This document shows positions 56,418 through 64,000 of a DNA stretch of 64,000 nucleotides, piece after piece. The notes beneath the pieces were generated by a model. The model worked only from the letters and a program-made list of their open reading frames with translations. It had not been told where the DNA came from and did no database searches. Numbering within the stretch: the stretch's first letter is position 1; each line of letters begins with the position of its first letter. The stretch covers positions 1 to 64,000 of the forward strand of contig JANYGX010000023.1 of NCBI GenBank assembly GCA_025362295.1, read 5' to 3'. A program made the position numbers and the translations under genes. Source of the DNA: Sphingomonadales bacterium. Its GTDB lineage: Bacteria > Pseudomonadota > Alphaproteobacteria > Sphingomonadales > Sphingomonadaceae.

Positions 56418-57010
56418 TTAAAAACATAGAACATAATATTTTATATGCGTGGCATTTGCTGGTGGGCAAGCAGGCAGCGCTCAAACACATGATGTTTGGG
56501 CGCGAGGCCGTGCAACACTCGTGGTATGCAGTGTTGCTCGCTGTGCCGTTTCTGGTGCTCAATGCCTTTGCCGGCAAAGTGAGCGGACCGGTGATTGCCG
56601 AGATGGCGAAAATCAAGAATTATGTTGTGCCGTCGCTTGCGATGACGATGGTCATAGCTGTGGCTGCATGGATAATCGGCATTATGGTGCAGCGTTCCAT
56701 GGCCGTTCTGCTGGGTCGGAAAAACAAGGCCGATGTTATCGTGGTGGTCAATAACTGGTTGCGGTTATTGATCAATTTCATCGGTGCGCCAATCAGCCTG
56801 TTGGTGGCCGTGCATTGGCTAAGCCCCAGTATAGCTCTGTTCATTGGATTTTGTTTGAGCGTCTATATGCTCGCCCTGATCACCTGGATCAACGGCATCA
56901 TCCTCGACGTCAGCTGGTGGCGCGCCTCAGCCATCACGCTTGCCGTTTTGTCTTCCGAATTTGTTGTGATCCAGTCGGTTTATATTCTCTCTGGTGGTGC
57001 CAAACCATGA
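56414..57010 (+). CDS. Unknown multi-pass membrane protein
   Basis: Integral membrane protein of 198 residues with about five hydrophobic segments (near 39-56, 75-95, 112-133, 139-160, 168-190). The N-terminal 30 residues are predicted cytoplasmic and include HMMFGREA. No family recognised with certainty; the layout of helices resembles Yip1-type proteins. It overlaps dapE and maiA by four bases at either end, so it is translated within the same operon. The context gives no clear job. Confidence 0.7.
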   Translation: MIKNIEHNILYAWHLLVGKQAALKHMMFGREAVQHSWYAVLLAVPFLVLNAFAGKVSGPVIAEMAKIKNYVVPSLAMTMVIAVAAWIIGIMVQRSMAVLLGRKNKADVIVVVNNWLRLLINFIGAPISLLVAVHWLSPSIALFIGFCLSVYMLALITWINGIILDVSWWRASAITLAVLSSEFVVIQSVYILSGGAKP

Positions 57011-57627
57011 AACTTTATGATTACTTCAGGTCATCGGCAAGCTACCGTGTCCGCATCGGTCTTGCCCTGAAGAACCTGCCATTTGAGGACGTGATGATAG
57101 ACTTGCGCACTGGTGCGCAGAACGATGCCACCTACACCAGCATCGCGGCATCAGGTCTGGTGCCAGCGCTGGTGACAGACGACGGGGCCGTGCTTGGCCA
57201 GTCGCTGGCGATGCTGCGCTATCTTGACCGGTTGCACCCTGAGCCCGCCCTGTTTCCTGCAGACCCGTTGCAGGAGGCTTATGCCATGGAAATGGCACTC
57301 ACCATTGCGTGCGATATTCATCCGCTCAACAATTTGAGGGTGCTGCAGTATGTGCAGCATGACCTTGGCGTAGATCAATCTGCAAAAGACAAATGGTACA
57401 GTCACTGGGTGCAAAAAGGCTTTGCGACTCTTGAACGGCTGGTGTCGCAGCGTGGCGGTGAATATTGTCTGGGTCATACGCTGTCGATTGCCGATGTGTG
57501 TCTGGCACCGCAGATGCTCAATGCTAGACGTTTCAAGGTAGATATATCAGCGTTTCCAAAACTGCTGGCCATCGATGCACGCCTGATGGTGCTTGATGCC
57601 TTCAGGAAAGCTGCACCAGACTCGTGA
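57007..57627 (+). CDS. maiA: Maleylacetoacetate isomerase (zeta-class GST)
   Basis: Glutathione-dependent isomerase of tyrosine breakdown, 206 residues. The glutathione-binding and catalytic Ser motif RSSASYRVRIGLALKNL is at the N-terminus, and the C-terminal helical domain has HPLNNLRVLQY and LGHTLSIADVCLAPQ. ATG 57007 overlaps the preceding stop (ATGA). HmgA and FahA, which usually accompany it, are not in the window; phhA is 39 kb away. Confidence 0.9.
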   Translation: MKLYDYFRSSASYRVRIGLALKNLPFEDVMIDLRTGAQNDATYTSIAASGLVPALVTDDGAVLGQSLAMLRYLDRLHPEPALFPADPLQEAYAMEMALTIACDIHPLNNLRVLQYVQHDLGVDQSAKDKWYSHWVQKGFATLERLVSQRGGEYCLGHTLSIADVCLAPQMLNARRFKVDISAFPKLLAIDARLMVLDAFRKAAPDS

Positions 57628-57646
57628 TACCAGAAAGGGTAGTTCT

Positions 57647-59710
57647 ATGCTTCGGATATTTTTTATTATGATGGTCCTCTCTACTGCCGCTGCTGCACAA
57701 CCGGCTGATGATTCTCATCAGTGGCTTGAAGATGTATCTGGTGCAAAAGCTATCGCGTGGGTGAAAGCCCGCAATGCTGAAACACTGACGGTTCTCGAAG
57801 CCTCGACGCATTTTGCCAGCTATCGCGACCGGGCACTTGCCATACTGGAGGACAAACACCGCATTGCCTACCCGACGATCCAGGCAAATCATGTCACCAA
57901 CTTCTGGCAGGATGAGGTGCATGTGCGCGGCATCTGGCGGCAGGCAAGCCGTCAGTCGTATCTGAGTGGGGCACCAGCGTGGACAACGGTTATTGATCTT
58001 GATGCGCTTGGCAAAGCCGAAGGCCGCAACTGGGTATGGAAAGGCGCTGATTGCCTGGCGCCGGATTATGCCCGCTGTCTTATTTCGCTTTCGGATGGTG
58101 GCCGCGATTCTGTCGAGGTGCGTGAATTTGACATGAACAGCAAAAGTTTTGTCAAGGGTGGTTTTTTCATCCCCGATGCCAAACAGGATATCAGCTGGTG
58201 GGACAGCAACACGCTGTCTGTCGGCACCAACTGGGGTGAGGGGTCACTCACCACGTCCGGTTATCCGCGTCAGCTGAAACTTTGGCATCGCGGCACAACG
58301 CTTGCCAGTGCAGTGCCGCTGGCGGAAACGGCTGCGTCAAGCGTTTCCATTTCAGCGCTTGTGGCGCATGATAAAGGTCGTCATGACCACATGGTTTATG
58401 AAGGGTTGAATTTCTTTTCCGGCAAACTTCTTCATGTGACACCGGACGGGCGAAAAATTCCGTCGCCGCTGCCAGACGATGCTGATATCAAGGGCGTCAG
58501 TGCTGGCGCAGTGCTCGCGTTACTGCGCACAGGCTTTGGCGGATATGCCAGCGGTTCACTGGTGTCCTACGCTATTGATCCTCTGGTTGGCACTGGCAAA
58601 ACCACACTTGAGCTGGTTTATGCACCGGGCGACAAGGCTTCAATCACTGAAGTGCAGGCGGCAAAATCTGTGATTTATATTGCAACACTTGATACGGTGA
58701 CGGGGCGGCTGAAAGCAGCAACACATGGTTCATCAGGCTGGACTGTCAAAGACATCTCCATGCCGGCTAATGGTGATGTGACGCTGGTATCGGCCAGCGA
58801 TACAGATGATATGTTGTTTGCGCATTTCGCCGGGTTTACCACGCCGGACACACTATATGCTGTCGGCTTAGCAGCGCCGAAAGTGGTTGCCGCCTTGCCC
58901 GCCCGGTTTGATGCTGGAAAATTCGAAGTTTTGCAGAAATTTGCCATATCAAAAGACGGCACCAGCATTCCTTATTTTATCATCAGGCCAAAAGGCAGCA
59001 CCGGTCCGCTGCCGACCTGGCAATATGGCTATGGTGGTTTTGAGGTTTCAATCACACCGTCTTATGTGGGGCCCGCTGTGCAATTCTGGCTGGAGGAGGG
59101 CAACCAGTATGTGGTGGCGAACATTCGCGGTGGCGGCGAGTTCGGCCCGGCCTGGCATCAGGCAGCACTAAAGCAAAACCGTCAGCGCGCCTATGATGAT
59201 TTTCATGCCGTGGCGGAGGATCTGATCAGTCGCAAACTCACCACAGCAAAGCAGCTGGGCATTGACGGTCGCTCCAATGGCGGGCTGCTGATGGGCGTCG
59301 CCTACACCCAGCGACCGGATTTATATCATGCCGTGCTGATGGGCGTGCCGCTGGCGGACATGAAGCGCTACAATCATCTGCTGGCGGGGGCATCGTGGAT
59401 GGATGAATACGGCAACCCAGATGATCCTGCCGACTGGGCCTATATCTCAAAATATTCGCCTTATCAGAATATCAAAAAAGACGTGACCTATCCGAAAGTG
59501 TTTTTTTATACCTCAACCAAGGATGACCGCGTTCACCCCGGCCACGCGCGTAAAATGGCAGCGCGGATGATGGAGTATGGCAAACCGTTTTTCTATTACG
59601 AGAATATCGAAGGTGGCCATGCCGGTGTCGCCAATCTCAAGGAAAATGCGTATCGCGCCGCCCTTATGGTATCATACATGAACCGCGAACTCAAAGACAT
59701 CGACAAATAG
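57647..59710 (+). CDS. Prolyl oligopeptidase family serine peptidase, exported
   Basis: S9 family enzyme of about 687 residues with a signal peptide (IFFIMMVLSTAAAAQ), so it is probably periplasmic. The N-terminal part contains the seven-bladed propeller; the C-terminal alpha/beta hydrolase domain has the nucleophile Ser in GRSNGGLLMG (Arg instead of the usual Gly before Ser), the Asp in TKDDRVHPGHA and His in EGGHAGVAN. The start ATG 57647 is preferred for its signal peptide and AGGGTAG upstream; the open frame extends into maiA. It may release proline-containing peptides. Confidence 0.92.
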   Translation: MLRIFFIMMVLSTAAAAQPADDSHQWLEDVSGAKAIAWVKARNAETLTVLEASTHFASYRDRALAILEDKHRIAYPTIQANHVTNFWQDEVHVRGIWRQASRQSYLSGAPAWTTVIDLDALGKAEGRNWVWKGADCLAPDYARCLISLSDGGRDSVEVREFDMNSKSFVKGGFFIPDAKQDISWWDSNTLSVGTNWGEGSLTTSGYPRQLKLWHRGTTLASAVPLAETAASSVSISALVAHDKGRHDHMVYEGLNFFSGKLLHVTPDGRKIPSPLPDDADIKGVSAGAVLALLRTGFGGYASGSLVSYAIDPLVGTGKTTLELVYAPGDKASITEVQAAKSVIYIATLDTVTGRLKAATHGSSGWTVKDISMPANGDVTLVSASDTDDMLFAHFAGFTTPDTLYAVGLAAPKVVAALPARFDAGKFEVLQKFAISKDGTSIPYFIIRPKGSTGPLPTWQYGYGGFEVSITPSYVGPAVQFWLEEGNQYVVANIRGGGEFGPAWHQAALKQNRQRAYDDFHAVAEDLISRKLTTAKQLGIDGRSNGGLLMGVAYTQRPDLYHAVLMGVPLADMKRYNHLLAGASWMDEYGNPDDPADWAYISKYSPYQNIKKDVTYPKVFFYTSTKDDRVHPGHARKMAARMMEYGKPFFYYENIEGGHAGVANLKENAYRAALMVSYMNRELKDIDK

Positions 59711-59720
59711 CAAGACCGTC

Positions 59721-60416
59721 ATGCGACCAGATATTCAGACGCTGCAACACTATTATGCAAGCCCTGCGGGTCGCAAGATACAAATGCGCCTGATTGACGT
59801 GTTGCAGCCTTTGCTCACCCGGCACAAACAGGCACGGCTGCTTGGGCTTGGTTATGCAGCCCCCTTTTTGAACGGGCTGGCGGAGTCCACCGAGCGTGTG
59901 GTGCTCGCCATGCAGGCAAGCCAGGGGGCCCAGCGCTGGCCAGAGGCCGGTGGCAATTGTGCCTGTCTCGTTGAAGACAAATCCCTGCCATTTGCCGATA
60001 GCCTGTTTGATCAGGTGCTGGTGGTCCATGCGCTTGAATTCGCTGGGCCTGCACGGCGTATGCTGCGTGAGTTGTGGCGTGTGCTGGCACCGGGTGGTAC
60101 GCTTGTGTTTATCGTGCCAAACCGCACCAGTTTGCTCATGCTGGCATCAAAATCGCCTTTTTCGAGCGGCGAGCCCTACACACGCCAGCAATTGTATACG
60201 CTGCTCACCGATGCGTTGTTTCAGCCCCTTGCGTGGCAGACAGCACTCACCTTGCCATCGCTGCCTGGCGGTCATGCTGTTGACAGCGTGCTCAGTCAAT
60301 CGGGCCTTGGCGGGGTACATATCGTCAAGGCCGGCAAACAAGTCGGTGCCATTCCAAAACCTATGGTGCGGGCCGGTGGTCGGCGTATCATGGTCGCCAC
60401 AGGCGCAAGCGCGTGA
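59721..60416 (+). CDS. SAM-dependent methyltransferase (class I)
   Basis: Type 11 methyltransferase of 231 residues. The SAM-binding motif I is degenerate, LLGLGYAAPFL, followed by motif II-like acidic residues (VEDKSLPFADSLFDQVLVVHAL) and post-motif LRELWRVLAPGGTLVFIVPN. This family in alphaproteobacteria has unknown substrate. It overlaps the pspF start by four bases (GTGA) if the GTG is used there. Confidence 0.82.
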   Translation: MRPDIQTLQHYYASPAGRKIQMRLIDVLQPLLTRHKQARLLGLGYAAPFLNGLAESTERVVLAMQASQGAQRWPEAGGNCACLVEDKSLPFADSLFDQVLVVHALEFAGPARRMLRELWRVLAPGGTLVFIVPNRTSLLMLASKSPFSSGEPYTRQQLYTLLTDALFQPLAWQTALTLPSLPGGHAVDSVLSQSGLGGVHIVKAGKQVGAIPKPMVRAGGRRIMVATGASA

Positions 60417-61423
60417 GCATGCAGGACCCTGTTCGGCTGCTCGGGCAAGCGCCAGCGTTTCTCGATGCCCTCGACAAGCTTTCGCAGGCCGCCCCTTTGG
60501 AGCGGCCGGTGCTGGTGATCGGCGAGCGCGGCACCGGCAAGGAGCTGGCCGCAGAGCGCTTGCACCGGCTGTCAAAGCGCTGGGAGGGGCCGCTGGTGCA
60601 ACTCAACTGTGCAGCCCTTCCCGATACATTGATTGATGCAGAATTGTTCGGCTATGAACCTGGCGCATTCACCGGTGCCACAAAGCCGCGTGCTGGACGG
60701 TTTGAGGATGCCGATGAGGGCACATTGTTTCTCGACGAGATCGGCACGCTGTCGGCTCAGGCGCAGGAAAAGCTTTTGCGGGTGGTTGAATATGGTGTGC
60801 TGCAGCGTCTTGGGTCTAGCCGCCAGATCGCGGTGGATGTGCGGGTAATCGGGGCAACCAATGCGGATTTGCCAGCGCTGGTTGAGGCGGGCACGTTCCG
60901 CGCTGATCTGCTTGACCGGCTGTCGTTTGAAGTCATCACCCTGCCGCCGCTGCGTCACCGGCTGACAGATATTCCCTTGTTGGCGGATCATTTTGGCAGG
61001 CGTATGGCGGCAGAACTGGAATGGAGCGGTTTTGCTGGCTTCACTCAGGAGGCCATGCAGCAGATGGCCAAACACAACTGGCCAGGCAATGTCCGCGAAC
61101 TTAAAAATGCCGTGGAACGGTCAATCTACCGCTGGGCCAACGCGGAGGATGCTGTTGCAAGCATTATTTTCGATCCATTTGATTCGCCTTACCGACCACG
61201 GCCAACCACGGCGCATGTCCCGGCTGTTCCACACCCGGAAGCGGTTCACGAAAGCTCAGCATCGGCACCAACGGACTATCTGGCCATTATTGCAGCGCTG
61301 GAAAAAAGCATGCTGCAAGGTGCCATGCAGAACGCCAAACACAACCAGCGTGCGGCCGCTGCTGCGCTGGGGCTCAAATATGACCAGCTGCGCCATGCCT
61401 TGAAGAAACATGGCATGTTGTAG
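60413..61423 (+). CDS. pspF: Sigma-54-dependent activator PspF
   Basis: Bacterial enhancer-binding protein of about 336 residues without a receiver domain, as in PspF. The AAA+ domain has Walker A GERGTGKE, the sigma-54 contact GAFTGA (in PGAFTGATK), Walker B GTLFLDEIG and the arginine-finger region FRADLLDRLSFEVITLPPLRHR. The C-terminal Fis-type HTH is NQRAAAAALGLKYDQLRHALKKHGM. Start GTG 60413 or ATG 60419. Phage-shock genes pspA/B/C, normally divergent from pspF, are not in the window. Confidence 0.93.
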   Translation: MSMQDPVRLLGQAPAFLDALDKLSQAAPLERPVLVIGERGTGKELAAERLHRLSKRWEGPLVQLNCAALPDTLIDAELFGYEPGAFTGATKPRAGRFEDADEGTLFLDEIGTLSAQAQEKLLRVVEYGVLQRLGSSRQIAVDVRVIGATNADLPALVEAGTFRADLLDRLSFEVITLPPLRHRLTDIPLLADHFGRRMAAELEWSGFAGFTQEAMQQMAKHNWPGNVRELKNAVERSIYRWANAEDAVASIIFDPFDSPYRPRPTTAHVPAVPHPEAVHESSASAPTDYLAIIAALEKSMLQGAMQNAKHNQRAAAAALGLKYDQLRHALKKHGML

Positions 61424-61444
61424 AGAGTTTCGAATACAATGTTT

Positions 61445-61499
61445 TTTCTCTGCCTTACGGGCAATCTCGGCTTACCCGTCCGAGTGTTGCGCAGAGAAA
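61445..61499 (+). other. Structured leader with interleaved pairing arms
   Basis: TTTCTCTGC (61445-61453) pairs perfectly with GCAGAGAAA (61491-61499). Inside, ACGGG (61457-61461) is complementary to CCCGT (61475-61479), and CTCGG (61466-61470) to CCGAG (61480-61484), in crossed order. The element lies in the 155-base gap between pspF and the DedA-family gene. No T-run follows, so it is not a simple terminator. Confidence 0.4.
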
Positions 61500-61578
61500 T
61501 AAGTCATGTGGGCTTAATTATATAACTGAAAACACTTCCGGCTTGGCCTCTGACGCCTGTTCTGCTAACGCACCTGAC

Positions 61579-62214
61579 ATGATCAAAAAAATTTATGCTT
61601 GGGCACTTGATGTCGCCGGTCGCCCGAATGCCATGTGGTGGCTGCTTTTAATTTCTTTTCTTGAAAGTTCCATTTTCCCCATCCCGCCGCACACCATGCT
61701 GGCACCGATGTGCATGGCACAGCCGAAAAAATCGTTCCGGTTTGCTTTTGTTTGCACACTTGGCTCAGTGCTTGGTGCACTGCTTGGTTATGCCGTGGGT
61801 TATTTTCTCTACGACACAGTAGGCACGGCGTTCCTCCGCATAACGGGCCTTACCCAAAGTTTTCCGGTTGCAGCGTGCAACTTGCGCCACTACGGCGTTC
61901 AGCTGATCATCATCAAAGGCGCGACGCCGATCCCGTTCAAACTCATCACCATCACGGCAGGCTTCATTCACATGGCCATGTTGCCGTTCATCGGCGCGTG
62001 CCTTGTATCGCGGGCGTTCCAGTTTTTTCTGGTGGCAGGCCTATTTTGGAAATTCGGCGAGACTATCAAACCGTTCATCGATAAATATCTGCCATGGGTC
62101 GCTGGCGGGGTTGCCGTGGCATTGATTGGCGGGTTTGTTGCTCTGCATTACTTAGCGCCGCATGGCAGCACAGGTGCTTGTGCAGTGGCAGCGACCAAAG
62201 GAACCGCGCCATGA
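61579..62214 (+). CDS. DedA-family membrane protein (YqaA-like)
   Basis: DedA/VTT-domain protein of about 211 residues with four to five hydrophobic segments. The conserved reentrant-loop region is FLESSIFPIPPHTML near residue 28 and the second KGATPIPFKLITITAG. Family members take part in lipid carrier recycling (undecaprenyl phosphate or phospholipid scrambling) and in membrane potential maintenance. ATG 61579 or TTG 61543; no good Shine-Dalgarno. A structured element precedes it. The ATGA overlap with dsbB suggests coupled translation. Confidence 0.85.
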   Translation: MIKKIYAWALDVAGRPNAMWWLLLISFLESSIFPIPPHTMLAPMCMAQPKKSFRFAFVCTLGSVLGALLGYAVGYFLYDTVGTAFLRITGLTQSFPVAACNLRHYGVQLIIIKGATPIPFKLITITAGFIHMAMLPFIGACLVSRAFQFFLVAGLFWKFGETIKPFIDKYLPWVAGGVAVALIGGFVALHYLAPHGSTGACAVAATKGTAP

Positions 62215-62669
62215 TTTTGCAGCAAGCCTCGCGCACCACCACCGGTCTTGCCCTGGCCGCATCGGCAGCCCTGTTGCTAGGGGCCTACGCCTTTCAGTAT
62301 CTCGGCGGCCTTGCGCCGTGCGAGATGTGTCTGTGGCAGCGCATACCGCACTGGAGCCTCATTGCCGTGGCGGTCATTGCCCTTGTCCTGCGGCAAACCC
62401 GCCATGTGCTGCCTGTGCTGGTGCTTATCCTGCTTGTCAGTGCCGGGCTTGGGGTTTATCATGCTGGTGTTGAATATCACTGGTGGTTGGGGCCACAGCG
62501 CTGCACGGTGCCAAATATTCCAACTGACATTTCTGCTATTATTGCTGCACCGATCATTCAGTGCGACAAGGCGGCATGGCGCATGTTTGGCATATCCATG
62601 GCAGGCTATAATTCACTATTCTCATTAGCGATGGCGATTTTCGTTTTTCGCCGCTGGAGGCAGACATGA
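62211..62669 (+). CDS. dsbB: Disulfide bond formation protein B
   Basis: Quinone-dependent reoxidant of DsbA, 152 residues with four hydrophobic helices. The first redox pair is CEMC in APCEMCLWQRIPH and the second pair is Cys in QRCTVPNIPTDIS and QCDKAAW. Overlaps DedA and coq7 by four bases on each side. The partner DsbA-like protein at 45.3 kb has a CPYC site. The neighbour coq7 makes ubiquinone, the electron acceptor of DsbB. Confidence 0.94.
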   Translation: MILQQASRTTTGLALAASAALLLGAYAFQYLGGLAPCEMCLWQRIPHWSLIAVAVIALVLRQTRHVLPVLVLILLVSAGLGVYHAGVEYHWWLGPQRCTVPNIPTDISAIIAAPIIQCDKAAWRMFGISMAGYNSLFSLAMAIFVFRRWRQT

Positions 62670-63220
62670 CCCCGAGAGGCAAGCGACCCGCACACCTGCC
62701 GGGAGACAAACCGGCCCATGTTGCACGGATGCTTCGTGTCGATCACGCCGGCGAATACGGCGCAGCGCGGATTTATGCAGGCCAATTGGCTGTGATGGGT
62801 TTTCGGCACCGGGACAGCGCCACGATCAGCCACATGGCGGAACAAGAGGCACGCCATCTCGATACGTTTGACCGATTGATAACCGAGCGCCGGGTTAGGC
62901 CAACGCTGCTTGGCCCGATCTGGCATGTGGCAGGCTATGCGCTTGGCGCGGCCACGGCGTTGCTTGGCCCCAAAGCTGCCATGGCGTGCACAGTTGCAGT
63001 TGAATCTGTAATTGAGGATCATTACGCAGCGCAAAGCCATGCGCTTGGCGACAGCGACCCTGAGCTTAAAGGTTTTATTGATGATTTTCGCAATGACGAA
63101 CTTGGCCACCGCGATACAGCTGTGGCTCACGGCGCTGAAGATGCTCTGGGCTACACGCTCATGGCCGGCATCATAAAAGCGGGATGCCGCGTGGCCATCG
63201 CTGTAACCGAACGGATATGA
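62666..63220 (+). CDS. coq7: Demethoxyubiquinone hydroxylase
   Basis: Di-iron hydroxylase (UbiF-type reaction) of ubiquinone synthesis, 184 residues. The iron-binding Glu and Glu-x-x-His motifs are visible: DHAGEYGAARIY, EQEARHLDTF, VESVIEDHYAAQ, and DELGHRDTA. N-terminal basic stretch. ATG 62666 overlaps the dsbB stop, ATG of the next gene overlaps its stop. The COQ9-like protein at 37.7 kb may be a partner, as COQ7-COQ9 interact in eukaryotes. Confidence 0.95.
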   Translation: MTPRGKRPAHLPGDKPAHVARMLRVDHAGEYGAARIYAGQLAVMGFRHRDSATISHMAEQEARHLDTFDRLITERRVRPTLLGPIWHVAGYALGAATALLGPKAAMACTVAVESVIEDHYAAQSHALGDSDPELKGFIDDFRNDELGHRDTAVAHGAEDALGYTLMAGIIKAGCRVAIAVTERI

Positions 63221-64000
63221 CCGCAAGACGCTTTGCCATTGCCGTGCATGGCGGTGCCGGGCGCTATACAGCGGATCAATTCAGTGTTGAGGAACAGGTT
63301 GCTTACCATGCTGGCCTGGCAGCGGCATTGCACGCTGCAGAAAAAATCTTGCACACAGACGGCTCAGCTTTGGAGGCTGTTGAAACAGCTGTGTGCACAC
63401 TGGAGAACAACCCGTTGTTCAATGCAGGTCTCGGCGCTGTACTGGCGCACGATGGCACAGCTTGTCTGGATGCCGCCATTATGGACGGGGCCACATTGCG
63501 CGCTGGCAGTGTTGCTGCCCTGCAAAGCACACTAAATCCTGTTAAGGCAGCGCGCGCTGTTATGGAGCGTTCCCCGCACGTGATGCTGGCCGGGCCTGAG
63601 GCCGATGCTTATGCGGCTTCAATCGGTCTTGCGCAGGTGGCGAACAGTTACTTCATTACGGCCCCGCGTTTAGCACAACTTGCAACGGCCAAAGCTGCTG
63701 GGGCTGACTTTAATATTTCAAAGTTCGGTACGGTGGGTGCTGTCGCCTGCAACCGCAAAGGCGATGTGGCCGCCGCCACCTCCACAGGCGGGATGACCAA
63801 CAAACGCTGGGGTCGCATAGGCGACGCGTGCATCATTGGTGCTGGTACCTATGCGGACAATGCAAGCTGTGCCGTTTCTGCCACCGGCCACGGCGAATAT
63901 TTCATCCGCACCACAGCGGCTCGCACGGTCGCCGCTCTGGTTGAATACAAAGGTTATAGCCTTGCCGATGCTGTGGCTTATGTGCTCCACACCATCCTCG
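63217..64000 (+). CDS. Isoaspartyl peptidase/L-asparaginase family protein (partial)
   Basis: Ntn-hydrolase of the asparaginase 2 family, cut by the window end after 261 codons. The N-terminus is AIAVHGGAGRY and the autocleavage/catalytic Thr is in KFGTVGAVACNRKGD, preceded by the family's linker; TSTGGMTNKRWGRIGD (substrate binding) follows. Expected length about 300 residues, so roughly 40-50 are missing. Start ATG overlaps the coq7 stop. It could act as isoaspartyl dipeptidase or asparaginase; sequence does not tell. Confidence 0.93.
   Translation, partial: MTARRFAIAVHGGAGRYTADQFSVEEQVAYHAGLAAALHAAEKILHTDGSALEAVETAVCTLENNPLFNAGLGAVLAHDGTACLDAAIMDGATLRAGSVAALQSTLNPVKAARAVMERSPHVMLAGPEADAYAASIGLAQVANSYFITAPRLAQLATAKAAGADFNISKFGTVGAVACNRKGDVAAATSTGGMTNKRWGRIGDACIIGAGTYADNASCAVSATGHGEYFIRTTAARTVAALVEYKGYSLADAVAYVLHTIL

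Noticed and set aside
61445-61499. Terminator for pspF
   Set aside because: The T-run is on the 5' side of the stem, not after it, on the plus strand.
1-64000. CRISPR array, prophage or insertion sequence
   Set aside because: No regularly spaced repeats, transposase, integrase or phage structural genes were seen in the frames.

Overview
The window reads as chromosomal DNA of an aerobic alphaproteobacterium. The pointers are a trpG-trpD-trpC-moaC-moeA run with 4-base overlaps, an ScfR/RamB-type regulator divergent from isocitrate lyase, a TIGR02300 zinc-ribbon gene followed by tRNA-Ala, a bacterial transglutaminase-like cysteine peptidase, a DUF2336 protein beside a diguanylate cyclase, and a COQ9/TetR-like protein. 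I cannot place the order or genus. Coq7, DsbB, phenylalanine hydroxylase and two methionine sulfoxide reductases fit an oxygen-respiring cell. I see no phage, insertion sequence, CRISPR array or plasmid backbone; this is mostly core metabolism.

Layout. 0.2-4.4 kb: transglutaminase-like peptidase divergent from three Tad-type pilus (pseudopilin) genes. 4.5-13 kb: ispG, an exported msrB-msrA pair, topA and dprA with an unannotated small-ORF/terminator stretch after topA, a hexapeptide acyltransferase, hisI-folE. 13-17.1 kb: a PAP2 phosphatase, clpB split by an in-frame TAA, and a 2-oxoglutarate/Fe(II) oxygenase. 17.2-25.5 kb: phhA behind an Atm1-type ABC exporter, a decayed HigBA toxin-antitoxin module, and the glyoxylate-shunt cluster (aceB with a PCuAC-like gene, the regulator, aceA). 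25.4-29 kb: argG-argF-argH. 29-33.6 kb: an SDR protein, an orphan molybdopterin hydroxylase subunit and a polysaccharide-deacetylase-like protein. 33.6-38.4 kb: tryptophan and molybdenum-cofactor operon, then a COQ9-like protein. 38.4-49 kb: MarR/ilvE pair, pgk, PBP1A, ndk, an MFS exporter, a DsbA-like protein, an M48 peptidase with TPRs, aroA. 49.1-53.7 kb: TIGR02300 protein, tRNA-Ala(GGC), DUF481 outer-membrane protein, DUF2336 and diguanylate cyclase. 53.7-64 kb: a long co-directional, often overlapping run: a HAD nucleotidase, dapD, dapE, an unknown membrane protein, maiA, prolyl oligopeptidase, a methyltransferase, pspF, a DedA-family protein, dsbB, coq7 and a truncated isoaspartyl peptidase.

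Genes that work together: aceA/aceB with their local regulator for growth on C2 units; argG/F/H; trpG/D/C; moaC/moeA, which may serve the orphan molybdoenzyme at 30.1 kb; dapD/dapE for lysine and peptidoglycan; phhA and maiA as the two ends of phenylalanine/tyrosine catabolism.

The most notable observations are the clpB nonsense codon exactly at the substrate-gripping pore-loop tyrosine, the doubly damaged HigB remnant next to an antitoxin, two overlapping small ORFs ending in a strong terminator after topA, a PCuAC protein without its copper-binding methionines, small GGGAGG hairpin repeats one of which supplies the dapE ribosome-binding site, and a structured element with interleaved complementary arms before the DedA gene. 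I found no convincing new multi-gene system; all coordinates and motifs come from reading the sequence without database searches.
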